Numbered from the stretch's first letter, positions 51,999 through 62,094 are shown. The stretch is 64,000 nt of DNA from JABCYV01 sp963696025 (GCA_963696025.1 CAVOII010000015.1:62001-126000), one strand, 5' to 3'. Numbers and translations are program-made. Notes: a model not told the origin generated them from the letters alone.

Positions 51999-52748
51999 TC
52001 ACTTTCTGAACAAGTCGCCGATGGCTTGTTTCATCACTGCGCCGCTCACTTCAGCGATGGAGCGCGTCAGCGGAATGTCCTTGGGACAGACCTCGACGCA
52101 GTTCTGCGCGTAGCCACACTCGTGGATACCGCCATCGCCCATCAGAGCTGCGAGGCGCTCGCGTTTCAGTGCGGAACCAGTGGGGTGGGTGTTGAAGAGC
52201 CGAACCTGGGAGATGGCGGCTGCGCCGACGAAGTTCGTCTCCTCGTTGAATTGCGGACAAGCTTCCATGCAACAGCAACACGAGATGCAGCGCGAGAGCG
52301 GATAGGTGGCTTCCTGCTCCTGCATGGTCACGCGCGGACCGGGGCCGAGATCGTAGCTGCCGTCGATCGGAACCCAGGCCTTGACCGCTTTCAAATTTTC
52401 GAATAACACGCTGCGATCGACGGCGAGATCACGGACGACTGGAAACTTCGAAAATGGTTCCAGTCGAATCGGCTGCTCCAGCTTGTCCACCAGCGCGGAA
52501 CAAGCCATGCGTGCGCGTCCGTTGATGAGCATTGCGCACGAGCCGCACACTTCCTCCAGGCAGTTGGAGTCGTAGGTGATCGGAGTTGTAGTCCTGCCGT
52601 CGCGAGTAACGGGGTCGGCGGCGATCTCCATCAATGAAGAGATCACGTTCATCCCTGCGTGCCTGGGAAGCTCGAAATCCTCCCAATAGGACTTGGCCGT
52701 TGGGTTGGCTTGGCGTTTGATTTGGAAGAGAACAGTTTTGTCAAGCAT
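51999..52748 (-). CDS. sdhB: succinate dehydrogenase iron-sulfur subunit
   Basis: The 249-residue protein has a [2Fe-2S] domain (NCLEEVCGSCAMLINGRARM). The [4Fe-4S]/[3Fe-4S] domain has SRCISCCCCMEACPQ and CGYAQNCVEVCPKDIPL. It transfers electrons from the flavin to the cytochrome subunit. It is the third sdh gene, 255 bp after sdhA. It resembles the B. subtilis-type enzyme that uses a single cytochrome b subunit. Confidence 0.96.
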   Translation of the reverse strand: MLDKTVLFQIKRQANPTAKSYWEDFELPRHAGMNVISSLMEIAADPVTRDGRTTTPITYDSNCLEEVCGSCAMLINGRARMACSALVDKLEQPIRLEPFSKFPVVRDLAVDRSVLFENLKAVKAWVPIDGSYDLGPGPRVTMQEQEATYPLSRCISCCCCMEACPQFNEETNFVGAAAISQVRLFNTHPTGSALKRERLAALMGDGGIHECGYAQNCVEVCPKDIPLTRSIAEVSGAVMKQAIGDLFRK

Positions 52749-52828
52749 TTAACTTTCGTTTCTAACAAGCCTTGTCACTCTGAGCGAAGCGATTTGCTCC
52801 ACACAGGATGACAACGCGTGCTATCCCA

Positions 52829-52891
52829 TCAATAAAGCTTCCCGAAGATCCCCCAAACGATCCACATCAGACCCAGCCGCATCAAGATCAT
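52829..52891 (-). CDS. possible 20-aa hydrophobic peptide between sdhA and sdhB
   Basis: Within the 255-bp sdhA-sdhB gap the minus strand encodes MILMRLGLMWIVWGIFGKLY, a single membrane-helix-like peptide, from ATG 52891. The frame stays open upstream (VGGAALLIIYADPDGFVLLN) without a good start. It could be a small accessory subunit or chance. Confidence 0.3.
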   Translation of the reverse strand: MILMRLGLMWIVWGIFGKLY

Positions 52892-53003
52892 GTTGAGTAA
52901 AACAAAACCATCAGGATCGGCGTAGATAATAAGTAGAGCAGCCCCGCCAACGCGCGGGGCTCGCCCCTTCGACTACGCTCAGGGTCACGTCCGCAAAGCG
53001 CCG

Positions 53004-54785
53004 TCACTTCGCTACGTCATATCTTCTTGCCCGCGGCGGAATCAGCGACGTATTTACCGGCTCGAATTCAAACTTGGGTTCATCTGCGTCGGGGGCGAAG
53101 TAGGCCTTCGTCGTCTTCAGCCAGTTCTTATCATCCCGCTCGGGAAAGTCGGGCTTGTAGTGCGCGCCGCGAGATTCGTCTCGCATAGCGGCTCCCTGCG
53201 CAATCACCCGCGATAGCTGAAGCATGTTGTAAAGCTGGCGGACGAACGCGACCGTGGTATTCGCCCACAGAGAACGATCACTTAAATTGATGTGCTGGAA
53301 GCGCTCCAGCAATTCGCACAGCCTGCTATCAGCTTGTTGCAGATTCTGGTTATAGCGGATCACGGTGCAATCTTTGGTCATCAGCTCGCCGAGTTCGCGC
53401 CACAGCTTAAACGGATTCTCGTTGCCTTCGGCCTTCATCAATCCGGCGTTGGTTTCTTCCTGACGCTTGCGCTCCGAATCGAAGTGTCCATTGCTGGGCG
53501 CGGCTTGCAGATTGCGTGCGTAGCGCACGGCATTGGGGCCGGCGATGAATCCGCCGAAGATGCAGGAGACCAGGGAATTGGCACCGAGCCGGTTAGCCCC
53601 ATGATACTGATATTCGCATTCGCCCGCTGCGTAGATGCCGGGAATATTCGTGGCTTGATTGAAATCGACCCACAGACCGCCCATGGTGTAGTGCATGCCC
53701 GGGAAGATTTTCATGGGCGTGTCGCGAGGATCGTCGCCCACAAACTTTTCGTAGATTTCCAGAATGCCTTCCAGCTTGCGATCAAGAATCTTGCGATCAA
53801 CGTGGGTGAGATCGAGATAAACCATTGGCTTGCCATCGATGCCAAGGTTGTACTCGTACACCACTCGGAAGATGGCTCTGGTCGCGACATCGCGCGGCAC
53901 CAGATTGCCGTACTTCGGATACCACTCTTCGAGAAAATACCAGCGCTCTTTTTCGGGGATCGATTTGGGATCGCGCTTGTCTCCCGCGGTCTTCGGCACC
54001 CAGACGCGTCCACCTTCACCTCGCGCGGACTCTGACATCAGGCGCAGCTTGTCTTCTCCCGGGATTGAAGTGGGATGAACCTGGATGAATTCGCCATTAG
54101 CGTAATAGCAACCTTGTTGATAGACGGCCGATTGCGCCGATCCGGTGCAGACCACCGAATTGGTGGATCGGCCGAAGATGGCACCAATTCCGCCGGTGGC
54201 GATGATGATCGCGTCCGCGGGAAAGACGCGGACTTCCATGGAGCGCAGGTCCATGGCGCAGATGCCGCGGCAGATTCCTTTGCTGTCGAGCACGGCGGAG
54301 AGGAACTCCCAGTGCTCGTACTTCTTCACTTTGCCTTCAGATTCGTAGCGCCGCACCTGCTCATCGAGCGCGTAAAGAAGCTGCTGACCGGTGGTAGCGC
54401 CCGCGAAGGCGGTGCGGTTATAAAGTGTGCCACCGAAGCGGCGGAAGTCAAGCAGTCCTTCGGGAGTGCGGTTGAAAGGCACGCCCATGCGGTCAAGCAG
54501 ATCGATGATGCCAGGTGCGGCGTCACACATGGCCTTTACTGGCGGCTGATTGGCCAGGAAGTCGCCGCCGTAAACGGTGTCGTCAAAGTGCTGCCAGGTA
54601 GAGTCGCCTTCGCCCTTGAGGTTCTTGGCCGCGTTGATGCCTCCCTGGGCGCAGACCGAGTGCGAACGCTTGACGGGCACGATAGAGAACAGGTCGACTT
54701 GTCCGCCCATCTCAGCGATCTTGATGACGGCGGAAAGTCCGGCGAGGCCGCCGCCGATAACGATGATTTTCGGATTAGATGCCAT
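53004..54785 (-). CDS. sdhA: succinate dehydrogenase flavoprotein subunit
   Basis: The 593-residue protein has the FAD-binding motif IVIGGGLAGLSAVIKIAEMG, SHSVCAQGGINAAKN with the His that links FAD covalently, HPTSIPGEDKLRLMSESARG, HYTMGGLWVDFNQ and GECEYQYHGANRLGANSLVS. It oxidises succinate to fumarate. It lies between sdhC and sdhB on the minus strand. Confidence 0.97.
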   Translation of the reverse strand: MASNPKIIVIGGGLAGLSAVIKIAEMGGQVDLFSIVPVKRSHSVCAQGGINAAKNLKGEGDSTWQHFDDTVYGGDFLANQPPVKAMCDAAPGIIDLLDRMGVPFNRTPEGLLDFRRFGGTLYNRTAFAGATTGQQLLYALDEQVRRYESEGKVKKYEHWEFLSAVLDSKGICRGICAMDLRSMEVRVFPADAIIIATGGIGAIFGRSTNSVVCTGSAQSAVYQQGCYYANGEFIQVHPTSIPGEDKLRLMSESARGEGGRVWVPKTAGDKRDPKSIPEKERWYFLEEWYPKYGNLVPRDVATRAIFRVVYEYNLGIDGKPMVYLDLTHVDRKILDRKLEGILEIYEKFVGDDPRDTPMKIFPGMHYTMGGLWVDFNQATNIPGIYAAGECEYQYHGANRLGANSLVSCIFGGFIAGPNAVRYARNLQAAPSNGHFDSERKRQEETNAGLMKAEGNENPFKLWRELGELMTKDCTVIRYNQNLQQADSRLCELLERFQHINLSDRSLWANTTVAFVRQLYNMLQLSRVIAQGAAMRDESRGAHYKPDFPERDDKNWLKTTKAYFAPDADEPKFEFEPVNTSLIPPRARRYDVAK

Positions 54786-54833
54786 GTGAGAATCAGATTT
54801 CCTCGGCCGGGCGTACCTGCCGCCTCGAGCCCA

Positions 54834-55571
54834 CTACCTCATTACAACCGATTCCGCGCCAGAAACGCCCGGTTCCAGCGGCTGCAGCGGCGTGTTCAAA
54901 AATGAGTACATGGTGGCGGCTCCGACCAATATGAATAACAATCCGATGGCAAAGCAGACGTAGCCGAATTTGCGGCGTGCCGCGTCACCAGTCGTGATTC
55001 CCCACTTGGCCGCGAACAGCCACAGACCGTAAGCGAAGTGCCACGACGCGCAGAAGATGCCCACGGCGTAGAACGTGAGAGCCAGCGGATTCTGAAACTC
55101 GAGCTGGACTTTTCCGAAAGCTGCGGCTGGATGACTTAGGATGTGAATCCCGCTGAAGCGCAGATGCCAGGTATGCCAAACCATGTAGAAGAAGGCGATG
55201 GCACCGGTCCAGCGCTGGGCGTTGTACATCCAATTGCCGGTCCAGGGATACTCCGTGACATTGCTCTCGCCGCGATACCAGATGTAGAAGCCGTACAGCG
55301 CGTGGTAGAGAATCGGAAGCCAGATGCCAAACAGCTCCAGGCCCACGACGAAGGGAAAGCTGGAGAGCAGTTCAACTTGCTTGGTGTAAGCTGCTGGTCC
55401 CCGTGTGGCGAAAGCATTGGAGATGAAGTGCTCAATCAGGAAAGCGCCAACTGGAATGATTCCGCTGAGCGAATGCAACCGACGGAGAAAAAACGAATGG
55501 CCGTAACCGGCACGCAGTGGAGCGACGCCTTCGTCGACCTCGAGAGGAACTGCGGGATTCGCTGTTGACAC
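54834..55571 (-). CDS. sdhC: succinate dehydrogenase cytochrome b558 subunit
   Basis: The 245-residue membrane protein has five helices and conserved heme His candidates in FFLRRLHSLSGIIPVGAFLI, EHFISNAFATRG, LPILYHALYGFYI, YMVWHTWHLRFSG and CASWHFAYGLWLFAAK. This is the single-subunit, di-heme B. subtilis/Wolinella type. It is the first gene of sdhCAB. Confidence 0.93.
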   Translation of the reverse strand: MSTANPAVPLEVDEGVAPLRAGYGHSFFLRRLHSLSGIIPVGAFLIEHFISNAFATRGPAAYTKQVELLSSFPFVVGLELFGIWLPILYHALYGFYIWYRGESNVTEYPWTGNWMYNAQRWTGAIAFFYMVWHTWHLRFSGIHILSHPAAAFGKVQLEFQNPLALTFYAVGIFCASWHFAYGLWLFAAKWGITTGDAARRKFGYVCFAIGLLFILVGAATMYSFLNTPLQPLEPGVSGAESVVMR

Positions 55572-55983
55572 TACAGAACGCCCCTTATGAGTTCAAGAAT
55601 GACGAGAGAACTTTTTATTATCTTGGTGAGGGAGAAGTGAAGTCAAGGCAAGTGCTGGGTCGGGAAGCGAGCCAAACGCGCGATTATTGCGTCGCGCGGC
55701 TCGCCCAGATTCCTCACCGCGCAAACAGCGCCTGTTCGGAATGACAATCAAACTGCACCACTACCGCTCTGTCACGGCGGTTTCAGGAATGTTTTCAGAC
55801 TGGTTAGAACACGAGTCCTCGTCGCTCCCGCCAACCAACTTTATTTCGGAAGATCCTACTCCGGTTACCTCCGCATTGCCCGTCATCCGGCGGTAACCGT
55901 CGGGATCGTCGTTGGTTTTTGATCCCGGAATTGGGTCGCGCCACATGCTACGAGACTCCCGGTTGCAGTCGATTCGTAGGCAT
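55572..55983. other. intergenic stretch before the sdh operon
   Basis: No gene supported; contains the sdhC upstream region and a degenerate REP-like copy at 55706-55745 (AGATTCCTCACCGCGCAAAC then GTTCGGAATGAC). Confidence 0.5.
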
Positions 55984-57466
55984 CTACTTCTCAATCTCGG
56001 AGGACCAATTAAGAATAACGGATAAAGGTGCCGCATTGGGCTCGTCCACTCGCGTGTTGATCAGAAAATTCCGCCCGTCGCTGGTCACATCGTAAAGAAA
56101 AGCGTCCATAAAGGAAACCGCTTCTCGGGTACGGGTCTGAAACAGAATCACGGGTAGTCCGGTTTCGAAGGTGCCACCTGCCTTCACCTCGACTAACATC
56201 ATCTTGCCCTCGCCTGACAGATAGAATAATTCTTTGCCGTTCCCGCTCCATCGCGGCTCTTCGCCTCCTCCTCTCGATACCTGCCATTTGCTGTTTCCAT
56301 TGGGGAAAGGCGACACATAGATTTCCCAGTTGCCGGTTTCGTTCGAGGAATACGCTACGAAGCGCCCATCGGGTGAAAACTGCGCATTGCGAATGCTGCC
56401 GCTGGTCTCGACGAGCGGCCTTGGTTGGCGATCAGATAACTGCAGATACCAAAGGTCTTTATTCTAGTTGGCGCGCCACCACCGGACGCGACTCGGTATA
56501 GTCCAGCGAAGCCCTCCGACGAAAACAAGATCACTCCGTCCCGATTCCAGGTGCCCCCACCGCCGTGGGGAGCATCGCACAATACCTGGGCTGACCTTCC
56601 GGAATTGATATCCACTTTCTTGAGCTCTCCCTGGGAGAAAAATCCTACGGAGCGGCCATCGGGCGACCAGAACGGATGAGACGCACCTTCGGTTCCGGGC
56701 ACAGCGTTTGCGCCTCGGCCACCGATCATCTGCGTCCAGATCATGTTCTTGTTGGCCTGTTCCGAATAGGTAACCATCGCCAAAACCCGCCCATCGGGAG
56801 ACAAGGCGACGCCGCTGGCCGCCGAGGATACGGAACTGTTAAAGAACATCGCCGGAGGCGTCTGGTGCGCCTGAATCCACCACAATGTGCCTCCGGCCGC
56901 CGCAAGCAGAACCATAATGACGAGCAACAACCGCGCAACGCGGTCCGCGTGCGAGCGCACAGCAGAGGATCGCGCCGCTACGGCACTTCGCGCACCCGCC
57001 CGCGCGACCCACTGGAGATCCAATTTGACGTCGTGTGCGGTCTGGAAGCGCTCATCCGGATCCTTCGCCAGGCACGTCATGACAACGTGTTCGAGCGCCG
57101 GCGGCGACATCGGCTAAATCGCTGATAGAGGTTTTGGCTCGCCGGCCAAGATAGCGGCAATGGTACTCGCGGTAGTCTTACCCTCGAAGGCACGCTTGCC
57201 AGTCACCATCTCGTACAGCACTGATCCTAGAGAGAAGATGTCACTGCGTGCATCAGCCTCACGCCCCTCTACCTGCTCTGGGGACATATATTGGAATGTC
57301 CCGACGATCATTCCTTCTCTGGTTAGCGGACGCGACATGGTATCGAGCGAGTCCGAAGAAGCGCCGGCATCAACGGCCGCAGCCGCAGTTTTCGCAAGGC
57401 CAAAATCCATCACCTTGGCGCCGCTTCCGGTGAGCATGATGTTGCCCGGTTTCAGGTCGCGATGAA
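55984..57466 (-). pseudogene. truncated Ser/Thr kinase with propeller, multiply broken
   Basis: The minus strand begins abruptly at LHRDLKPGNIMLTGSGAKVM and DFGLAKTAAAA, so the N-terminal kinase lobe is absent; the break abuts the group II intron fragment. An in-frame TAG at 57114-57116 separates SAI from PMSPPALEHVVMTCL. A membrane helix (VARLLLVIMVLLAAAGGTLW) and propeller repeats (SHPFWSPDGRSVGFFSQGEL) follow. Near 56463 an internal deletion with a frame change joins GGGAPTR to DLWYLQLSDRQPRP. The last repeats run to 55984. Three lesions make this a clear pseudogene. Confidence 0.85.
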
Positions 57467-58328
57467 GTGCGCAAAGTGTGGAAAGAGATACAAAGCGGGT
57501 CAGAGTGGATCGTCGATGCGGATCTCCGAGACTTCTTCGGGTCCGCGGACCATGAAAAACTCCTCACGCTGGTGGCTCAACGAGTAGCCGACAGCCGCGT
57601 GCTGCGCCTCATCAAGGCTATGCTCAAGGCGGGAAGCTACGGCAAAGGGCAGCTCTTTCCTAGCGAGCGCGGCACTCCGCAGGGTAGTGTGGTTTCGCCC
57701 GTGCTCAGTAACATACTTCTGACGCCATTCGATCGGGAGATGCGACTGAGAGGATGTCAGCTGACGAGGTTTGCCGATGACTGGGTGGTCACCTGTCGAT
57801 CGGCAGCAGAGGCCCGAGCCGCAAGGGACGCGGCCCGCCGAATCCTGAAACAGCTGGGCGTGGAATTACATCCGCAGAAGACGCGGATTGTTCATGTCCG
57901 ATATGGCTTCGAGTTCCTGGGCTACAAAATCAAGTGCGGGTGGAGGAAGCTTTATCTGCCCGGCAACCAGATTCGTAGTCAGGCCCGACAGGATGCGCTC
58001 TATGCGTATCCCAAGGAGAAGTCGATTCGTCGTTTCCTGGATCAGGTACGGGAACGCACCAAACGGACGACACCTCTGCGCACCGAGGAACTGATTGCGG
58101 GGCTTAATCCACTCCTGCGGGGTTGGGGCGAATATTACAAACGCGCCCACATCCGCAAGCTCTTCCCAACGTCTCGACGGCTGGATCCGGCGACGCATTT
58201 GGTCGCATCGGTACCGGCGCTGGCGTAATGCGGGCTGGAAACGGCTGCCAGCGACGCAGCTCTACGGCGAGTACGAGCTTGTTCGGCTGATCTATTTAAT
58301 TCCTTCTCTTGCATCCTGGCGTCGCTGA
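57467..58328 (+). pseudogene. group II intron maturase/reverse transcriptase, truncated and frameshifted
   Basis: The frame enters at VWKEIQSGSEWIVDADLRDF, RT motif A with one of the catalytic Asp residues. GTPQGSVVSPVLSNILLTPF and TRFADDWVVTCRS (FADD variant of YADD) complete the polymerase site, then a maturase X domain (NPLLRGWGEYYKRAHIRKLF). Near 58170 the frame shifts; the other frame continues LDGWIRRRIWSHRYRRWRNA and GWKRLP to a stop at 58328. The first 100-odd residues of RT are lost. Confidence 0.85.
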
Positions 58329-58339
58329 GTCTTCGTGAA

Positions 58340-58371
58340 AGCTGCATACGGGAAAACCGTACGTGCAGTTT
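58340..58371 (+). ncRNA. group II intron domain V-like hairpin
   Basis: AGCTGCA pairs with TGCAGTT, then TACGG pairs with CCGTA around a GAAAA loop, with a 2-base bulge on the 3' side. AGC at the 5' base, a 5-bp upper stem and the GAAA loop fit catalytic domain V. Confidence 0.7.
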
Positions 58372-58455
58372 GGGCGGCGGACGGAGGCCAGCGCTTCATG
58401 CGCGCCTCCTCCGACCCGACTATGACGCGGGAGGAGGCTTGTGACAATGTGATCG

Positions 58456-59070
58456 TTACTGCCCTTCATACCACTCCAGAAATTTCCGGAATGCAGTTCC
58501 GCGATGGCTATATTGCGCTTTTTCTTCGGCCGTCAACTCGGCGAATGCTTTCTCAATGGGAGGAAAATAAAAGAGCGGATCGTAGCCGAAGCCATTCGAG
58601 CCGCGTGGAGCATCCAGGATGATCCCTTCGGCGGTGCCGCGGAAGACGGTTAGGGTTTGGCCATCCCGCGCGGCAGCGATGACGCAGACAAAACGGCCAG
58701 TGCGCTTCTCCGGCGGAACATTTCTAAGCTCACGAATCAGGCGCGCATTGTTGGCCCGATCGTCGGTGTTGTTCTCGACCAGACGAGGAACATCAGCGGC
58801 GTAGCGGGCGGAGTGAACGCCGGGAGCGCCTCCGAGGGCGTCGACTTCGAGACCGGAATCGTCGGCCAGAACAATTTCACCCAGAGCGTATTGGCTGTAT
58901 TGTTCGGCCTTCTTGCGAGCATTGTCTTCAAACGTCAGGCCATCTTCGACCACGGCGGGCAGGGAAGAGAAGTCGGACAGGGAAGCAATCTCGATTCCAT
59001 AGGTCGATGCGGCTCCGGCGAAATCGCGCAGTTTTCCTGGATTCGAGGTGGCGATCAGAACGCGCTTCAC
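58456..59070 (-). CDS. rdgB: XTP/dITP diphosphatase (RdgB/HAM1)
   Basis: The 204-residue house-cleaning pyrophosphatase has VLIATSNPGKLRDFAGA, VLADDSGLEVDALGGAPGVH, SARYA, and GSNGFGYDPLFYFP. It removes ITP, dITP and XTP. The start overlaps the stop of the next membrane gene by four bases (ATGA). Confidence 0.96.
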   Translation of the reverse strand: MKRVLIATSNPGKLRDFAGAASTYGIEIASLSDFSSLPAVVEDGLTFEDNARKKAEQYSQYALGEIVLADDSGLEVDALGGAPGVHSARYAADVPRLVENNTDDRANNARLIRELRNVPPEKRTGRFVCVIAAARDGQTLTVFRGTAEGIILDAPRGSNGFGYDPLFYFPPIEKAFAELTAEEKAQYSHRGTAFRKFLEWYEGQ

Positions 59071-60719
59071 AGTCCTTGCTTTCTTTTAAAAAGAACGAAG
59101 GCGAATAAGAGCAGAGTAGTCACTGCCGAGACAATCCATCCCAGTGCGCGGTCCCATGTGCGGGTGAAGGTGATCAGTACGCGGTTCTCACCGGCTTCCA
59201 CCGGGACGATCATTTGGCCGGTGAGCTCCTGACTTTCACTTTGAACCATGCGGCCGTTTATCTCAACGCGCCAAGCGGGATAGTTGAACAGCCGCAAGAT
59301 CAGCCGCCCGGATGTGCTCACGTCTGCAATAAACATTCTTGCCTCCGGTGCCCATTGCCGAACGTGAATTCGCGCCGTGCCTTCGCCCTGGAAAGTCACG
59401 CGGCGAGCGGTGTGCTTGATTTCGTAGGCATCGGCGCCCGCGGGAGTGTACTCGTCGGTTCCCTCGTAGCCGGTAGCGGCCTGCTGGTTCTGTTGCATTT
59501 GCGCGATATCGGCGGCAGTGTCCCACCATGGCAGCTGGATGCGGCGCCAGCCGAGTGCCACGACAGCCAGCATTACAATGCAAGTCAGCAGCCGCAGCGG
59601 CCAGCCTCGCCAGGCCATCGTTACCAGCAAAGAAAAAGCGACGTTCAGGCACAGCAGCCAGCGCCAGGGATGCTGCACATAGCGCAGCTCGGGCAAATGC
59701 TGCCATGCCATGACAGTAAACGAAAACATGAGGAGCGTAGCTGCGGTGGCCCAACCGACCAGCGTCCACCACAGCGCGGCCAGCGCGCGGCCCCAGCGGC
59801 GGGACAGGAACGCGGCGCCAGCGAGTAACGCTATCTGTGCAATCGCTATCAGCGAAACCAGCAGGTTAAAGCGGCCGTGGTCGGGGTCGTTGATCAGGGT
59901 GAATAGGAAGTTATCTTCGGGGCGCACGCCTGGCGCGAGAACCTGGGCGATCTCGATCCAATTATGTTCGTAAGCTACCGGCAGAATGTAGAAGGCCGCC
60001 AGCGCCGCTCCCAAGACGACGGACAAACCAACTTGCCACAAGATCCGCGGCGAACGTCGCACCACCGCCGCCCCCAGCGCTAAAAACCCCAGCGAGTAGT
60101 TCACCATCACCGCGCACGGCATATTGGTTAGCCAGGCGGCAGCCACGATCAAGCTCAATGGGATCACGATATTTTTCAAGCTGCTATCTCGACGACCATT
60201 TTCCGCCCGCAGCATGTACAGCAAGAGCAAAGGAAGCAGTGCACCACCCAGCAGTTCGGCAAAAGCGCTCCGCCAGTAGACGATGAGGAGGTGGTACGGA
60301 TTCGCGGTGTATAAGGCAGCGACGAAGGTGGCGTCGCGGTAATCAAGGCAAGTCCGGGCCAGCAGAAACATAGCGCAACCGGAAAGCGAGAGCGCAAGCC
60401 AGACATAAACGCCGGGCACTAATTTCCAGGGCAAAAGAGCGCCCAGCGTTGCACCCAGCACCCAGGAAGCTGGAGGATAAAAGATGAAGCGCGGCTCGCC
60501 GTATCCATAGTGCGCCAAGGCAGCCCAGCGCGGATAGATGATGCCTTGCTTCCATTGGCCAAGCACTTCCATCCAGGAATTCATGTGGAACTCGAAGTCG
60601 TGGCCGGAAGGAATACCGAGAAAGAAAAATGGCAAGACCACCATGAAAGCCGTTAGTGTGATGATTAAGAGCGGGCGAGGCAATAGTGAGGGCGGCGCGG
60701 AACTGGGATCTGAAGGCAA
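59067..60719 (-). CDS. large multi-pass membrane protein
   Basis: The 550-residue protein has about 12 helices, starting with LLIITLTAFMVVLPFFFLGI. GHDFEFHMNSWMEVLGQWKQ, YPRWAALAHYGYGEPRFIFY and YPPASWVLGATLGALL resemble the GT-C glycosyltransferase/YfhO-like membrane fold. A soluble beta-rich C-terminal part (FQGEGTARIHVRQWAPEARM) is followed by a last helix. The glycosyltransferase role is inferred. It is translationally coupled to rdgB. Confidence 0.75.
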   Translation of the reverse strand: MPSDPSSAPPSLLPRPLLIITLTAFMVVLPFFFLGIPSGHDFEFHMNSWMEVLGQWKQGIIYPRWAALAHYGYGEPRFIFYPPASWVLGATLGALLPWKLVPGVYVWLALSLSGCAMFLLARTCLDYRDATFVAALYTANPYHLLIVYWRSAFAELLGGALLPLLLLYMLRAENGRRDSSLKNIVIPLSLIVAAAWLTNMPCAVMVNYSLGFLALGAAVVRRSPRILWQVGLSVVLGAALAAFYILPVAYEHNWIEIAQVLAPGVRPEDNFLFTLINDPDHGRFNLLVSLIAIAQIALLAGAAFLSRRWGRALAALWWTLVGWATAATLLMFSFTVMAWQHLPELRYVQHPWRWLLCLNVAFSLLVTMAWRGWPLRLLTCIVMLAVVALGWRRIQLPWWDTAADIAQMQQNQQAATGYEGTDEYTPAGADAYEIKHTARRVTFQGEGTARIHVRQWAPEARMFIADVSTSGRLILRLFNYPAWRVEINGRMVQSESQELTGQMIVPVEAGENRVLITFTRTWDRALGWIVSAVTTLLLFAFVLFKRKQGL

Positions 60720-60894
60720 CGCGAACAGTATACGTAAGCCGTCGCTTCGGTCATCGACTTGCTTCCAAATTTAGGCGAGTGTGGAAAACTACCCGAGATT
60801 TTCACGGGAATTTAATTTCGCTGCAACCGATCCGGCTGCCGTTCCAGTTAGAGTTGGAAATAACGAGGTGGAGCAAGCCCGCAAAACAGCCGAA

Positions 60895-60925
60895 GGCCCG
60901 CGCAGAGGAAAGTGTTGCGCGGGCC
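60895..60925 (-). terminator. strong GC hairpin after the PilZ gene
   Basis: GGCCCGCGCA and TGCGCGGGCC pair perfectly around an 11-base loop. It is 36 bp past the stop at 60961. The T-run is modest on both strands, so it could act in both directions. Confidence 0.65.
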
Positions 60926-60960
60926 TTTCAATTTGATACGGCTTCTGGGGGCGGCGAAGG

Positions 60961-62094
60961 CTACGGCGACGCCACTTCTTCCGAGTTGCGTTGCTGGTGG
61001 AGTGCCTGAAGGAACTCTTCCTGGCCCATCGATTCGTGGCTGCGCAGTAGTTCGAGCAATGGATCGTCGGGCTCTTCGGCTCCCACCACCGTTGGGTTGT
61101 CATACTCATTCGCAGCTGCCAGGGCTCGCGGCGTAATCAGCAATCGCGGCAACGTTCCCGGACGGCTGCTCAGGAATTCAAGAAACTCCCCTACCTGTTC
61201 CCGCTGTTCGGCGGTACGCGAAGCAAACTCGATGCCCATGCCGTGTCCAGGATGCATCACTCGCACCAAGCCCTCGGCCTGGACTTCAATGTCCTCAGCT
61301 TGCAGGCGGAGCACAATGCCTGAGCGTTCTGGGAAGGGTGATTCAGTCTCCACGTAGCAGCCGCCCAGGCTCAAGTCCGTAAGCTTGCATTGGGAAACCG
61401 GCTCGGATTCCTCCGGCGGTAGCTCAGGAGCATTTTTCAGCACCCAGGTTTTAAGCGCATCGCGTAAATTTTCGGCAAGATCCAGAAAACGCACACCAGA
61501 TTCGCCGTTAGGATTCGCCCACGCAACTTCGCCGCGGATGCGAATTTCGCTATCCGATTCCGGAAGCCGGAAATGCGCGTTGATAATGGCTGCCGGACAA
61601 AGGGGCACCGCGGCCAGAAGATCCAAGCCATCTTCGCTCAGATCAAGCAGGATGCCTTCCATTTCAGAGCCATTCTCCACATGAAGTTGGAGCGGAATCT
61701 GAACTGGAACGCGGAAAGAACGACGCCGCTCGCGTTTCATTAAAGCAGTGGCGGCCCGCAGGCTGGCTTCAGCCTGCTGCTCGGAAATGGGCTTGTATAG
61801 CACGAAATTTGCGCCCGCCCCAAACACGTTGCGTACTTTGGTCTTGTCGCTCAACAAGGCGACAGTAATCGTATTGTTTCCCGGCGATGCCTGGTAAGCA
61901 TTCTGTAGGACCAGTGCTGCACTGTGCGGGTCGTCGTAGTCAACAATGACCGCGTCAAACTTCTGGTCAGTCATGCGACCGAGAGCATCGGCGTAGCCGC
62001 AACAGTGCACCCCCAGGCCAAAACCCGTCAGAATCGGTGTGAGGACCGTCGCCGCTTGCTCATCTTTCGAAACCAGAAGTGATTGCAATGTCAT
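60961..62094 (-). CDS. receiver-like plus two PilZ-like domains
   Basis: From ATG 62094 (MTLQSLLVSKDEQAATVLTP) the 377-residue protein has a receiver-like domain (FDAVIVDYDDPHSAALVLQN, ANFVLYKPISEQQAEASLRA). A PilZ domain follows (KRERRRSFRVPVQIPLQLHV, GILLDLSEDGLDLLA), then a second region (CKLTDLSLGGCYVETESPF) of the same type. The RxxxR and D-x-S-x-x-G c-di-GMP motifs are visible in part (RRRSFR, LDLSEDG). It probably links c-di-GMP to motility or exopolysaccharide. Upstream in-frame starts overlap the next gene and are not used. Confidence 0.85.
   Translation of the reverse strand: MTLQSLLVSKDEQAATVLTPILTGFGLGVHCCGYADALGRMTDQKFDAVIVDYDDPHSAALVLQNAYQASPGNNTITVALLSDKTKVRNVFGAGANFVLYKPISEQQAEASLRAATALMKRERRRSFRVPVQIPLQLHVENGSEMEGILLDLSEDGLDLLAAVPLCPAAIINAHFRLPESDSEIRIRGEVAWANPNGESGVRFLDLAENLRDALKTWVLKNAPELPPEESEPVSQCKLTDLSLGGCYVETESPFPERSGIVLRLQAEDIEVQAEGLVRVMHPGHGMGIEFASRTAEQREQVGEFLEFLSSRPGTLPRLLITPRALAAANEYDNPTVVGAEEPDDPLLELLRSHESMGQEEFLQALHQQRNSEEVASP

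Larger units (their letters stand above)
57467..58423 (+). mobile_element. 3' part of a group II intron
   Basis: A maturase/reverse-transcriptase 3' part is followed by a domain V-like hairpin (58340-58371) and a domain VI-like stem ending at CCCGACTAT near 58423, an AY-type 3' end. The 5' ribozyme domains and the RT N-terminus are missing, so the element is dead. Its 5' break coincides with the end of the kinase pseudogene. Confidence 0.75.

Noticed and set aside
54075..54905. 276-codon plus-strand frame opposite sdhA
   Set aside because: Antisense to the FAD-binding part of sdhA; no protein-like motifs.
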